DNA of 50,000 nucleotides from positions 64,830 to 114,829 of the forward strand of contig JAQGDQ010000374.1 in assembly GCA_030141605.1 (NCBI GenBank), in the 5' to 3' direction. The notes beneath the pieces were generated by a model. The model worked only from the letters and a program-made list of their open reading frames with translations, did no database searches and was not told the origin of the DNA. Position 1 is the stretch's first letter. Each line of letters opens with the position of its first letter. Below, piece by piece: positions 1 to 11,794 of this stretch. A program made the position numbers and the translations under genes. Origin of the DNA: Tubiluchus corallicola (lineage: Eukaryota; Priapulida; Priapulimorpha; Priapulimorphida; Tubiluchidae).

Positions 1-989
1 ATTCAACAAACCTCAGGGTCGTTACTCGCGGAAAACCTGAAAACAGCGCAAACGGATAAAGACAAAGTATATGCCTGATGACGTCAGAGTGACGCATGCT
101 GTGGTTCGAATCCTTGCAAATGAAAGCGAATGTTTATTGCAAACATGCTGCGAAATGATCATTGTGATCAACAAACCGTGTTACATGTAGGCGATTGCCC
201 CCCCCCCCCATATCAACCTTATTTATTCAAGATTTCATAATTGCATCTCAGAAATTATGCGTGCACTAGCTTCCCGTTCCCTAGCAACCTCCTGGAAAAG
301 TGAAATTTGCAATTCATTTGCGTTTATAGAAGTTTAGGCGAAACTTTCCGAACGACTGATGAAGATAAATAGAAAATGATGAAACAAAACCGAGTTTGCT
401 TCAGGGCAGTGACAGGATGACAGATGCTGCCAGTCAAGCACTGATAACTATTCCTAATTTACCAATTTTGTGGCATTGTCGTACTTGCAGTGGTTTCTTT
501 TGGCTTCAGAAACCGGTATTCGTATTGAAGATAAATTTTTAATAAAACCTGCAATCAACAACTATTACATTGATTATCTTTTTGACAATTTAGATACAAA
601 TTTCGAAAAGGGATGAAAGACAAACCACCATGTGGTCCTAATACGACGTAATAATTCTTGTAATGTCAGAACCGCAAAGCTTAGCTGACTTAAAACACGT
701 ATAAAAATGAATAACCCAAATGTAATATTTTTTGCCTGGGGTGTATAGTACAACTATGATGCTACTCAACTAAATGCAAAACAACTTTCCTTATCTGGAA
801 GACTAACAAAAACTAAATGATTACAAAGTGACCCAAATGTGATGCGGCTTCTCTTTTCTTGCGTATGCCACCTCTGGAAGTCACGTGTAAAATGATAGCT
901 GTAAAAGTTCTCCTGAAAATACTTAGCATTGACGCAAGAGATATATTACGCAACTATATTCATCTGTTGTGTAATGATATCAACCATCT
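1..989. other. Unassigned intergenic sequence
   Basis: AT-rich, no supportable open frame. Contains a C10 run (200-209), a TGACGTCA palindrome (79-86) and a tRNA-like B-box word GGTTCGAATCC (103-113) without a convincing A box. Confidence 0.6.
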
Positions 990-1150
990 GTGATCACGAA
1001 ATTCAGTGCGTACGCCAGTCTGCTAGACCCCGAGGCAGTTTTTTTTAGAATTGTTTTCAATCAAAGAATTTCAACTAATGAATTGCTAGAAATGCCTGTG
1101 CATGCTCTGACTTGTACCAAAGTTATGATGAAAGACTTTGTTCAAAGACC

Positions 1151-1545
1151 ATGGAGCAATAGATTGAGAAATCGCTCTCAACTGCAAGGCATTGTAATGT
1201 GGAACGATATCCTTGTAGCTGGTGCAACTTTAAATCTGCAAAAACCATGGAGCAGTAGATTGAAAAATCGCTCTCAACTGCAAAGGCATTGAAATAGAGA
1301 ACGATATCTTTGTAGCTGGTACAACTTTAAATCTGCAAAAACTATGGAGCAATAGATTGAGAAATCGCTCTCAACTGCAAGGCATTGTAATGTGGAACGA
1401 TATTCTTGTAGCTGGTGCAACTTTAAATCTGCAAAAACTATGGAGCAATAGATTGAGAAATCGCTCTCAACTGCAAGGCATTGAAATAGAGAACGATATC
1501 CTTGTAGCTGGTGCAACTTTAAATCTTCAAAAACTATGGAGCAAT
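1151..1545. repeat. 96-bp tandem repeat, about 4 copies
   Basis: Unit landmark ATGGAGCAATAGATTGAGAA at 1151, 1247, 1344, 1440 and partly 1536 (periods 96, 97, 96, 96). The frames overlapping it are repeat artefacts. Confidence 0.9.
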
Positions 1546-2994
1546 AGAAAACTTGGGCAGGCTATTGGAGACTGTGGTAATTTGCTTTCTTACTAAGCAA
1601 GGAAACTTCAATCAATTTCTGTGCCGCATCGGAATGGAAGACAACGAGCTATGTGACAGTGGACTGTACCCTCAGGCACCAGATCATTTGCTATTTTGTT
1701 TAGGCATAACAAGGTGGGGGGCGCCAGGGGGCAATCGCCCCCCACCCGCATGGATGAGATGGCGCAAAGTTCTTCTAGTGTTCAATGGCTGTTAATTATT
1801 AATTACTAATCCGACATTAACAAAACAATTAGCAAAAGTTTTAAAACTACAACAAAATTGCCTTGCCAGAGACCATGGTAACTGACTTAATTGTTACCTA
1901 CTGCTTAGAAAAAAGGCTAATCTTGTTACTTAAGGGCGTGTGTCAGGTGTCGTGTGGCTTAGCAGATCAATAATTTTGGAAGAAACAGTGGCTTTTCTCT
2001 AAAATTTTTAATATCGACTGTATTATTGAGGAAACCTGAAGCGTTCTATATCTTTCAAAGTCTTCGCATGTTTTAATACTGGAGCCGAATCTTTAAGGAC
2101 TGTCGTGCTACGCGCAACTAATGCACAGAGAAGAGTTATTCTGGTCAAGTGTAGTAAATCAAACTCAGGATGGTTCTTAGAAAAAATTCGTTTATCTTTA
2201 TCCCATCATGTCGAAAAAGGAAAGTTGGGCTAAGAGACGCAAAAACGCGCACAATTTGTGACTTCACCCAGAAAAGAAATTATCAAAACATTAAAAGGGT
2301 TGGGCAGCAGAAGTTTTGCTACGTCACTGTATTTTGTTGCCCATTGGTCAACGAAAAGAAGAGGCGGCATTTAATGTTGGAGCTTGCTGATCAATCAACG
2401 GATGTCATATTTTTAAAGCAGGACAAAAGTATGATTACTGCATTTTTGGACTTCGTGAAAGACGAGTACATTGTGAAAACGTTAACTAATCGCTAGGACA
2501 CCTTTATTTACAGAACGACTATTTAGAGGATGTTTTTGTTTACGTATGTTTACAAATTATTATTTGTTTGCCTTTGTACTATGAACTAGAGTTATAGAGA
2601 TCGTTTGAACAACAAGAACTATTGTGAATAACAGTGGCGTAATAACTTAATTATAATTCGAATGTGATCATTACAACAACTTGGTAAGACTTTACACTAC
2701 CTAAACATTTTGTATACGTTTTGTACATTCTAAAGTATTTGCTTGTATGCATGCGTTTGTTTATTTGTATATAATTTTGTACAGTTGCTTTTATTTTTAT
2801 GTAACTGTGTACAGTATGTATTTATGTGTGTCACTAATGACTTTACATGATTTCATTCTTATTACTGGTGCACTGAGCCTGCAGATAGACGCGTAATAAA
2901 CATTTATCTTTTCTTGAAAATGTGACAGTGATTACCGAACTTCTTTATATGTCAACCAAAGTTCCCGTTTCCTCATTCCTGTGCCGAATGTTTG
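1546..2994. other. Unassigned sequence with a GC hairpin and an unexplained 108-codon frame
   Basis: An 11-bp perfect GC stem lies at 1713-1746. The frame ATG 2170 to 2496 encodes 108 residues (LELADQSTDVIFLKQDKSMI near its end) that I do not recognise; no splice sites or repeats explain it, and AATAAA lies at 2895. It could be chance. Confidence 0.3.
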
Positions 2995-3428
2995 TGCTGT
3001 ATGTACTAGGTCTAGGTTTCTGTAAGTAATTTGTGCTGTACTTATTAGGTCTAGGTTTGTGTATGTAATTTGTGCTGTACTTACTAGGTCTAGGTTTCTG
3101 TAAGTAATTTGTGCTGTATTACTAGGTCTAGGTTTCTGTATGTAATTTGTGCTGTACTTACTAGGTCTAGGTTTCTGTATGTAAATTGTGCTGTACTTAC
3201 TAGGTCTAGGTTTCTGTATGTAATTTATGCTGTACTTACTAGGCCTAGGTTTCTGTATGTAATTTGTGCTGTACTTACTAGGTCTAGGTTTTTGTAAATA
3301 CTTTGTGCTGTACTTACTAGGTCTAGGTACTTGCTTGGTCCAGGTTTCTGTAAGTAATTTGTGCTATATGTACTAGGTCTAGGTTTTTGTGTGTAATTTG
3401 TGCTGTATGTACTAGGTCTAGGTTTACG
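2995..3428. repeat. 39-bp minisatellite, about 11 copies
   Basis: Unit CTTACTAGGTCTAGGTTTCT plus GTATGTAATTTGTGCTGTA. The array includes one 38-bp unit and a rearranged unit near 3330. Confidence 0.9.
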
Positions 3429-4284
3429 AAAAAAAATCTACGAGCCACCTGACCCGTTACAAAATTTAACGTTGTATAAAGGCACATTAAGATCGTCTGA
3501 AATGTTGTGCGGCGTCTTAGTGCCTAGATTAAGTGGCAATTGAGCTTAATCTTCTAAGTGGCGACTCGAACAAGTGCTGATTATCGATATTTGTGAGTCG
3601 ACAGTTTCACTTCTGAGTGGTATTACTGGCACGTCGAACTCATCAAGCGCGATTACATAATCTTAGCAAGTCCTACAAAGATTCCTGAACAGCTAGCATA
3701 TTATTGCTGTTCATCACTCTGCTAAACGTAATATTGCATTCAGGCGCCTGGTCAATGGCTTCCTTAATAAAGATATCAACACAGGCGCGCTTTCACAGAT
3801 GGCTTCTCACACTTGAGTGCTGACATTTAATTATTGCCCTTAATGGACAATGGCTAGATAAACTGCTTGTTTACTATTCATTGCGACGCGAGGACGCTTA
3901 AAAGAGGTACCAGGGCAAAAACAGCCGCGTTTGTTTCACTTTACACCTTGTACTGACAGCAAAAAGCGCTGTGATATTTTTTTCTCTCACACCTATTCCT
4001 CTATATTCCATTTCCTCTCTCTCCTGCATACACTTCTGACATTAGAAGACAGTGGAGGACCTTGTTATATTGTAATTATAGTTAGGCACTTTTTGGTGCT
4101 AAGCATCACTGAATAATTTATCTTTATCTTTTGTGTATGTAGCATGTAATGTTGTAGTTATCGTGTAATTGCGGTGCATGTATTTTCATGTTTTTTTTTT
4201 ATTTTGTGCGTGTAAATATGAATTTCGATTCGAAATGAAGCGTTAAATCAAAATCAAATCAAAGTTCCCTCCCTGACGCTGTTC
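3429..4284. other. Unassigned sequence, possible LINE tail
   Basis: Mostly unique. AAATCAAAATCAAATCAAAG at 4243-4262 looks like an (AAATC)n retroelement tail, but no coding remnant precedes it. Confidence 0.3.
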
Positions 4285-4385
4285 TCTCTCTTCTCCGTCT
4301 CGCTCTCTCTCTCTCTCGCTCTCCTCCTCCTCTCCCTCTCTCCCTTTTCCTCTTTCAAGGCCACTTCTCCGTCTCTCTCTCTCTC

Positions 4386-4425
<40 letters not shown>

Positions 4426-4440
4426 CCCTCTCTCTCTCTT
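4285..4440. repeat. (CT)n-rich pyrimidine tract
   Basis: Interrupted CT dinucleotides with CTC and CCT variants. Confidence 0.95.
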
Positions 4441-4861
4441 GCACTATTGACTGTACTTTTCCTTGCTGTATCACCTTATCATTACTATACTTGAATTCCT
4501 CTACCCTCTCTATGTGGTTGGCACCACGTCTATTATAATGCTCTTAGTAAACAGCATGTTTAATTGAAATAGCGGAATGCGGAAATCAGACATTGATTGC
4601 ATCGTCGGATTTCCTGCTGTGGAGAAGGAATTGGCTCTCACACAACTACCCGTGGCTTCCTTACAACAAAAGTTATGAGTGAAAGGGCGAAACTGAAAAC
4701 TGTCGCATATAACTGTACACCTCACGACTTGCCAGTGATGTTTGTGATAAAGTCTTATGTCAACATTCGTGGTGTCTTTTTGCGTTCCTATTGCATTATA
4801 CAGGAACAGGCTAACCCGTTGCTCCTGCGAGTCGAAGTCACAGAATGAACACAGTCGCCAC

Positions 4862-4884
4862 GGGAGAGAGAGAGAGAGAGAGGG

Positions 4885-4944
<60 letters not shown>

Positions 4945-5120
4945 AAGGAGAGAGAGAGAGAGAGAGAGAGAACAGAGAGGGAGATGAAGAGAGGGAGATG
5001 AAGAGAGGGAGAGAGAGAGAGAAAGAGGAAGGGAGGGAGGGAGGGCGAGAGTGAGAGAGAGAAAGAGGGAGGGAGGAAGAGAGAGGGGGAGACGGAGAGG
5101 GAGAGAGAGGAGAGGGAAAG
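4862..5120. repeat. (GA)n-rich purine tract
   Basis: About 260 bp of GA with GGGA interruptions; every frame over it is low-complexity noise. It adjoins the dispersed repeat at 5121. Confidence 0.95.
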
Positions 5121-5312
5121 GGATTTACATTGTGAGTATATGACGTCATCTAATGGCACGATCGGAACAGTATTGCAGGTGAATAAAATGAAAACAAACA
5201 AAAAATCATTTCAACGCAAGTATCAAACGTGCATAAAATCGCTATAAATTAATGTAATTTTTAAGGTGATTTTTGTAAAACCTATTTGAGGCACCTATTT
5301 TCTTGTGCTTTA
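5121..5312 (+). repeat. Dispersed repeat R2, copy 1
   Basis: Aligns with 47743-47937. Both have GTATATGACGTCA, then GGAACAGTATTGC, then AAAATGAAAACAAAC, then TTTTCTTG and a CTTTAA end. About 190 bp. The CTTTAA end resembles the TTAAAGG terminus of the MITEs; the left end is lost in (GA)n. Confidence 0.75.
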
Positions 5313-5941
5313 AATATTTCAGCCAGTCGGGAAAAAGCTTTATTCCTATGCACAATTGTTAAACCTCAGTTGATTTGGCGACCAGAACAAAAGGACAAGC
5401 TGACCACGAAGTACTACTAATACAGACAAACTACAAAGTAATTATTATTATTATTTGCATACGGGCAGACTTTCGAACATTATTTGCATATCATTATGCA
5501 CTAGCTATGCGTCGTACATAATGAGCACAACTGAAAGACGGTGCCAGATTCTAGAAAAATATGCGTGCAACGTGAAGATTGATTGGCATCTCTGGCCATC
5601 CAGCCAGCAGAAGCCATAAATTATCATTAACCTCCTTCAGACAAACTGAAACGTGTAACACGGACTTATAAAGTCTCGTTGGGAAAGTTTCATCCAGTTA
5701 TGCATCCATAAACGCCAGAGGAAGCCATGCACCCACCATGGACCCTAATAGCTACTCCTCTTCACTGGACAAGGCGAGTTGTAGTTTAGGCGAAATAGGC
5801 AAAAGACTACAGTTTCTTTCATCACTGCCTCTGCACTTTTGCAGACTCCAAAGTAGCCTCAGACTGTTTTCACCTGTACCTGTGACGCACTTATTTACTT
5901 TTTCTTAATCTGCTGTAGCAACTTTTTGAATTTAGCTGCTA
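5313..5941. other. Unassigned intergenic sequence
   Basis: No repeat, open frame or RNA gene recognised. Confidence 0.5.
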
Positions 5942-6465
5942 TATTGTATTGGTATTGTATTGTGTTGTGTCGTGTCGTGTCGTGTCGTGTCGTGTCGTTT
6001 CGTGTCGTGTCGTGTCGTGTCGTGTCGTGTCGTATCGTATCGTATCGCATTGCACTGCATTGCTTTGTATTGAATTGTATTGTGTTGTATTGTATTGTAT
6101 TGTATTGTATTGTATTGTATTGTATTGTATTGTATTGTATTGTATTGTATTGTATTGTATTGTATTGTATTGTATTGTATTGTATTGTATTGTATTGTAT
6201 TGTATTGTATTGTATTGTATTGTATTGTATTGTACTGTATTGTATTGTATTGTATTGTATTGTATTGTATTGTATTGTATTGTATTGTATTGTATTGTAT
6301 TGTATTGTATTGTATTGTATTGTATTGTATTGTATTGTATTGTATTGCATTGCATTGCGTTGTATGGCATTGCATTGTATTGTGTTGCATTGTATTGTAG
6401 TGTGTTGCTTTGTGTCGCGTTGCGTTGCTTTGAATTGTTCTGCTTTGCGTTGCACGTTGTTACAT
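5942..6465. repeat. Pentanucleotide array (TATTG)n with GTGTC block
   Basis: It starts with TGTCG units (5965-6032), passes through GTATC units and then becomes about 55 near-perfect TATTG units (6065-6350). It ends in degenerate GCATT/GCGTT units. Unit length 5 keeps all frames open, so the long frames over it are not genes. Confidence 0.95.
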
Positions 6466-7756
6466 TGTATTCAGTTTGGTTTAATTTGTGACAGACCCTA
6501 GAATGTAGCTTAATTTTTCAGTCACTTTATGGTTCTATCACTATTTGCACTTGCTGACACCTGTCGTTGTTCACGAGTAGCTCTAGTTTATGGCAACCAA
6601 CCGTTTGTTTCCATTCATAAAAACGTGCTCGAGTCAGCTTACAAAGTTTTCGATTTTCTATTTCTGGCAGCGTTGGTATTTAACCGCGATATTTATTTTT
6701 AGGCTTTTGAATTCTAACTATTTAGTAACGTGGAAAACTACCAGCAGTTTTTTACCACTAAATTTCTTCACCTGATTAAAAGTTTTCTAAGACAAGTTGA
6801 AATGGTTTAAAGAATGTTACTTCTGTATTAATAATCTCACTAGTTGAAAGAAAGAAATTATCGTTTAAGTTTAACTATTAACTTTGTTAGTCTCTCCTTT
6901 CTCTCTCTCTCTCTCTCTGATTACGTGTAGATGAACTGCGCTTATATATAAGTTGGCTGGGTAACTGCTTGTATACTATTTTGTATTTGTTCGTTTTATT
7001 GCCCTTATATAACAACAAGTCTCAGTAACTGCCTGTGGTGTGTTATACAATGCTTGTTTTACATGAATATGACAGGATACACTTTTTCCAAGGAGGATGA
7101 GAATTTTTTTTAAAAAATGGGCGCCTAAAATGTGACGCCCCTCAAACTTTGGCGCCCGAGGCTATAGTCCAGTTAATGCATCCCTGCGCCTAATGGTTAT
7201 CGCGTTTTAATCCTTATTTATGTTGAGTATTTTCTTGTGCTTTAATATTTTCACATCGCTGAGTGACGAGCAAAAGTAGAAGCTTATATGAGTAGGGAGG
7301 TGGGAGGTTTGTTTTTCGAGAGTCATAGTAGTTAATTCTGCTCTATGATGATTGGTAAAACCTGGAGGTAATTCTCGCATCCATTTACTAAACAGGTTTG
7401 CTGTTGTTTTGAGTTCAATCGTAAATCACACTCAGCAATCAGTGTGAGATCATTTTTGAAAACGAGGTCACCACATGACATCTTTAATCTCGAAAACATA
7501 TTTTTGGATTGTTCTCGTCCACGTGTTTCTTACAATTTGCTCAATCATCTTAACTGCTTCGTTAATGACGTGAACCCGGTGACGTCATCAGAGAGTGAGT
7601 GACGCTCTCTCACCAAAGAGCCAGATTTTTGGACAGTTCATACGTTTTATATCACTAATTTTCGTACTTTAGGATACGTATTTTTCTAGCCAGTGTGGTG
7701 TTTAATTGCATACGTTGGAATAATTAAATGTCGACTATCAAGTCTCAAGGCTATCA
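6466..7756. other. Unassigned sequence with a possible hAT terminus
   Basis: CCAGTTAATGCATCCCTG ending at 7187 is the complement of CAGGGATGCATTAACTGG, a hAT-like end. No partner end is visible. A short CT run lies at 6900-6919. Confidence 0.35.
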
Positions 7757-8203
7757 ACACACAATATTAAACAAATACGCACTAATAACAAATACGGCAA
7801 CAATTCTGTCACTAAACAAGGAGTTCAACTTTGGAATACCCGGCCATCAAATTTGAAACAAATCAAGTCTTTCGACGAATTCAAATCAAAATTAAAAATA
7901 CATACATTAAATCGTTTTGAAAACCTTACATACGTAAATGATTATATATATATTCATCCTCAAATTTTATTTACCCACGTCCATTTTAAATTGTATGTAT
8001 ATATTGTATATAGTCTATTACAATTTGCGAGTAAACATTTTAATGTATATTTTGTTTTAAATTTTTGGCACAGCAGTTTTAGTTTGCACTGGACGCATTT
8101 CCCTTTAACAGTTGCTTGAATTTTATTCTCATGCTGCGATGTTCTTTCATACTTTTATAGTTATGAATATCGATTTTTCATGGCAAATAAAGATTATTAT
8201 AAT
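7757..8203 (+). mobile_element. LINE 3' fragment (same family), copy a
   Basis: It encodes the ORF2 C-terminus, with KQGVQLWNTRPSNLKQIKSF and then DEFKSKLKIHTLNRFEN, followed by a 3' UTR that ends GGCAAATAAAGATTATTATA. Nearly identical to 15795-16188 and to the reverse-strand copy at 35185-35740. 5'-truncated at about 7757. Confidence 0.82.
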
Positions 8204-8461
8204 AAGAGACCTTTCGTTTGATGTATAGATCGCCGCAAATGGTGCCGTAGTCCGGGCTGTTAACGTGCCGTAGCCGTAGCCTCGAATCTTATATATATAT
8301 ATATATATACCAAGAATACCAAGTATTCCACAAGGAGAATGAGGCTTCTTGTGGCTCTATGGATATTACGTTGTTGAAATGTCGTCTAGAGCATTGTTTT
8401 TGCCTTTGTTAACCGTAAAAAAAAGACTGTCTGCATTATGAAACGATTCACTCTATTTTAT

Positions 8462-8888
8462 ATTATAGGTTTTACATGTCAAATGTAGACCTGCGTTAAC
8501 TCAAATACAGACTTAGGTAATTCAAATGTGTTAACAATGGTTTTCAACAAATCTTGAGCGTTTTTGGTAAGTCAAATGTAGACACATGTCAAGTCAAATG
8601 TGACACTGGTATCTCAAATGTAGATAGGTGGTAAAGTTTAAGGATGTTAAATTTAATCTTCTTTAATTTCAATTTAATAATTGCTCCTAAGTTAAAATAA
8701 CAACGTTATAGGCCTACTAATAGATGCACTATCCTTGGTTTATCTTTTCGTAATTTGCACTTAAATAACTTAATTACCGATTTATTCAATGTAATGCATC
8801 TACATTTGACTTACCTAAGTCACATTTGAACTTTCCTGTGTCTACATTTGACTATATAAAATATGATTTGACGTGTAAAACCTATAAT
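8462..8888. mobile_element. Inverted-repeat element built of GTCAAATGTAGAC motifs
   Basis: Left end TATAGGTTTTACATGTCAAA and right end complement TATAGGTTTTACACGTCAAA match at 19 of 20 positions; the element is about 427 bp. The motif TCAAATGTAGAC recurs in both halves, forward in the left and inverted in the right, so the element can fold on itself. TA flanks both ends. No open frame. Confidence 0.7.
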
Positions 8889-9379
8889 TATTGATTGTTA
8901 CGCGCGTATAATGCATGCCTTTGGTTTACTAAATGGTCCACATTAGACTTACCGCGCTGTACTGTTCGACACCTTCACTTTGTATACACACCTGTCAAAC
9001 AAAGAAAGTTATATTAAATTAAATCTACCCGTTCTTACATGCGTGTCAGCGCCATGCTAAGTAATAAAACTGGAGCCATTACCAGAGCTACCATAATTTA
9101 ATAACGTTTAAAGTTCAACTTTTAAACAGACGCCATTTATTGGGTGTTAAATGCAAATCAATATAAACATCGTCAGCGTTCAGCACTTTGACTTTGGGCA
9201 AATTTTGCTTCATAATCTGTTTAGCTACAAAGTTACTTCCAAAGCGGTTTGATTAGTGCAGGGTCAATGTCAGGACTAGAGACTGTTTCATTTAATAGCA
9301 CACTGTAAATCGAATTTAGTCGAATATTTTCAGTTTTTTGCACAAGTCACACTTTCTGAATTTTTGTTTTAAAATGCGT
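8889..9379. other. Unassigned intergenic sequence
   Basis: AT-rich; nothing recognised. Confidence 0.5.
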
Positions 9380-9690
9380 TTTGTGTTTCGCAGATTCCAT
9401 ACTTTTTCTTTCTTTCATTTTTACTTATTTTAAAACTATCTTCCTCGTTTTCTGCCTTTGTCATCTCTTTCTTTGTTCTTCTTTTCACTTTTTGCATTCA
9501 TTCTGCTCCCTTCTCATCCTCGTTTCATCAGTTTTCCATTCGTCATTTTTCCTTTTTTCTTCCTGGCTTGCTGTCCCCCTTCACCTTTTATTCTTTTTTT
9601 CCTGTTCTTCTTTGTCCTTTTTCCATTTTTCTTATCTTCGTTTTTTTGTCTTCTTCTTTGCATGTTTTCTTCCTCTCTAGGTGTGTTCTT
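9380..9690. repeat. Polypyrimidine (TTTC-rich) region
   Basis: About 300 bp of irregular T and C with few purines. Open frames here are Phe/Leu/Ser low complexity. Confidence 0.8.
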
Positions 9691-9954
9691 AACTGGTGTG
9701 TAGTAGTTAATCTTACCAGAGTAAATTCCGTTTTTATATGGCATCATCAGGTAATATTTCCAACTATTTATTGTGCATTATTCAGAGACGCCATAAACAA
9801 AATGATCAAAATGGCCACTTTATATTCAAAAATATCTAGATTTAATACTTGAGCGTCTTTGGCTTGAAAGGATAAATACAGACTAAAACTCACCAAAACT
9901 GCCTGAATGCCATCAGATGAATGATGCTTTAAGTAATTCTCGTACCGCGTACTT

Positions 9955-10400
9955 CTGCAATTTAAACTAAGTAATAATTAATGAATTAAACAACCCCAAT
10001 TAATAAGTTAAATAACGAATTACTGCAAACTTTTTGTTCGATATGATCATCCTGCCAAATTTCTGCTCGCGTGGATCATTGGAATTTGAAACTTCGAACA
10101 AATTAAAATGAGCTAATTAAATAACTCTAATTAAATAACTCTAATTAAATGACTAATTAACGAATTGCTACAATTTTTTGTTTTAAATTAAGGGCATCCC
10201 GGCTCACTATCGTGCTAAATTTCAACTGGAGTGAACAAGAACTTTTGAAATTGGACCAATTTAGACTTAATTATTTTAATAGTTCTAATTAATTAACTAA
10301 TTAAACATTTGTACGTAATTTTTGCTCTAAACTAAAGACACCGAACCTAATCGTCACACCAATTTTAAGCTCATTTGGAGATAACAAGACTGAATGAAAT
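9955..10400. repeat. Old, diverged tandem repeat of about 120-130 bp
   Basis: Three units each contain CTAATTAA-type words, then a run TTTTTGTT or TTTTTGCT, then TGCCAAATTTC or its variants and a TTGAAATT segment. They are strongly diverged, so the period is approximate. Confidence 0.45.
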
Positions 10401-10860
10401 CACATCCAAATCCGTGTTTACACCTGATGTCCAGTGACCTTGACCCTCTCCTAAAGATCAGAAGTCACTGACTGAGCAGCACCACTTCCAAGCGCCCTAC
10501 CACAAGTATCTGCCCTGTGAGTTTCTTGACTCTAACCCTTTGCGTTTGCGAGTCAGAAAGAAATAAAAAAAATTGAAAACTGGATGCTCAACATAAAGGC
10601 GCGTGGCTGCTCTTATTAGATCCGCGACACCTAGCGGTTAAAAAGTTGAAAAAAGCGTGACGGACAGAGTGAAGTCCGGTTATTCCATATAGTAATTGAG
10701 GAAAACTCCCGAGTTGTTGGTAAAGTTCTGAAACGATTTTTGGAAATGTAAAAACATCTCACTTAAAGGCGTTTACTCGCATTTCACTCTGTTTGCTGTG
10801 TTTTCTTCACAAGGAAATGGTGTCAAAATACTGAAACCAGACCAATAACAATAAGCAAAA
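10401..10860. other. Unassigned sequence before SINE copy 1
   Basis: Nothing recognised except TTAAAGGCGTTTACTCGC near 10765, loosely like the ACTAGCGAG element terminus. Confidence 0.4.
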
Positions 10861-10980
10861 GTCTACGGCCAAATCACGTTGAAAACACCGGTTCTCGTCT
10901 GATCACCGAAGTTAAGCAGAGTAGAGCCTGGTTAGTACTTGGATGGGTGGCCGCCTAGGAATACCAGGTGCTGTAGGCTT
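10861..10980 (+). pseudogene. 5S rRNA-like head of SINE copy 1
   Basis: Exactly 120 bp, beginning GTCTACGGCC and ending GGTGCTGTAGGCTT, as in metazoan 5S rRNA. The internal control region is recognisable: GAAGTTAAGC (box A) and GTTAGTACTTGGATGGGTGG (box C, with GACC changed to GGCC). Several changes in the middle (GCAGAGTAGAGCC) argue against a functional ribosomal gene. It is fused directly to the SINE body, so it is a promoter module rather than an rRNA gene. Confidence 0.88.
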
Positions 10981-11397
10981 GCGGGATGCCCACACTGTGT
11001 CTCGACACTAGGCGGAGGAGCTGCACAAGCAGCCAACGGCTAGAGGGCGGAGGAGGTCAAGTAACCCAACGGCCATGTGTAGAGGAGTAAACCTTCCAAA
11101 TCAGGAGTGGAGCACCGAAGGCGGACCAGTGCAGCATGCTCACTGACTCCGGCAGCTCCTGCAGCCAACCTGGTGCCAAACGTATTGCTCCGCTTTCCTT
11201 TGGACTGCACCAGGGAGGAAGAGAGGGGGTTCCTGTTGTCTGGGCAACTCAGGATCTCCATACACCTTGCCCAGGCGTGCGCCCTGGAGACGTTCAAGGA
11301 TCGGATTGCTCAGCCACAGTCGACAGCTCCATCAATGTGATGAATAACTGACTCTCTTGGCGCACACTCGATTGTCTTCCGAGACAGAAGGATGCCC

Positions 11398-11431
11398 AAC
11401 AACAACAACAACAACAACAACCACCACCACC

Positions 11432-11463
<32 letters not shown>
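11398..11463. repeat. (CAA)n(CCA)n(CAA)n tail
   Basis: Repeat tail of SINE copy 1, expanded compared with the two CAA units of copy 2. Confidence 0.9.
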
Positions 11464-11794
11464 CGTACTGATATGTTTCTCAATAAAATTAGCAATCCTT
11501 ACTGCTTTATAAAATCCAGAATTTAGCTGATATTTTCATAAAAAACCGCTGATATTTACATTCCGTATCAGTATTTATCAACTGAACTACAGCCATTAGA
11601 AAATATTTTACGCTTAAACTCTCAAGGGTTTATAATGATCAACTCAGTGACGTAAAATTAGAAGATAGCAATGTTGTAATAAAATGGCATTTTATTGTTC
11701 ACAACTGGCATTTTTTTGCAAAATCAATGTTGCTAACTTTACTCACTCAACCACAAAAATGTGTGAAAGAGCGAGCTTCGTGTTATAATACAAT

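Larger units (their letters stand above)
10861..11463 (+). mobile_element. 5S-derived SINE, copy 1
   Basis: A complete 5S-like head (10861-10980), a body of about 420 bp up to the conserved GGATGCC near 11397, and a CAA/CCA repeat tail to about 11463. The body is shared in order with the copy at 40541-41082. Shared landmarks: CTAGGCGGAGGAGCTGCAC after the head, GGCAGCTCCTGCAGCCA in the middle and TTGGCGCACACTCGATTGTC near the 3' end. An RNA polymerase III 5S head with a unique body and short-repeat tail is the definition of the SINE3 class. I cannot assign the central domain (Deu, V, Nin, Inv and others would need comparison). No target duplication is clear here because of the repeat tail. 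Short open frames inside it are incidental. Confidence 0.88.

Noticed and set aside
2170-2496. 108-codon frame as a gene
   Set aside because: Not recognised, no splice or promoter evidence; kept only as a note in the region entry.
5895-6501. Long open frames on both strands (up to 191 codons) rich in YCIVL or QYNTI
   Set aside because: They are translations of a 5-bp repeat with no stop in any frame; not a gene.
10861-10980. Functional 5S rRNA gene
   Set aside because: Has mid-molecule substitutions and is fused to a body shared with a second dispersed copy that has a target duplication, so it is a SINE head.
11040-11351. Open frames of 71-85 codons in the SINE body
   Set aside because: Overlapping frames on both strands, and no conserved frame between the two SINE copies.
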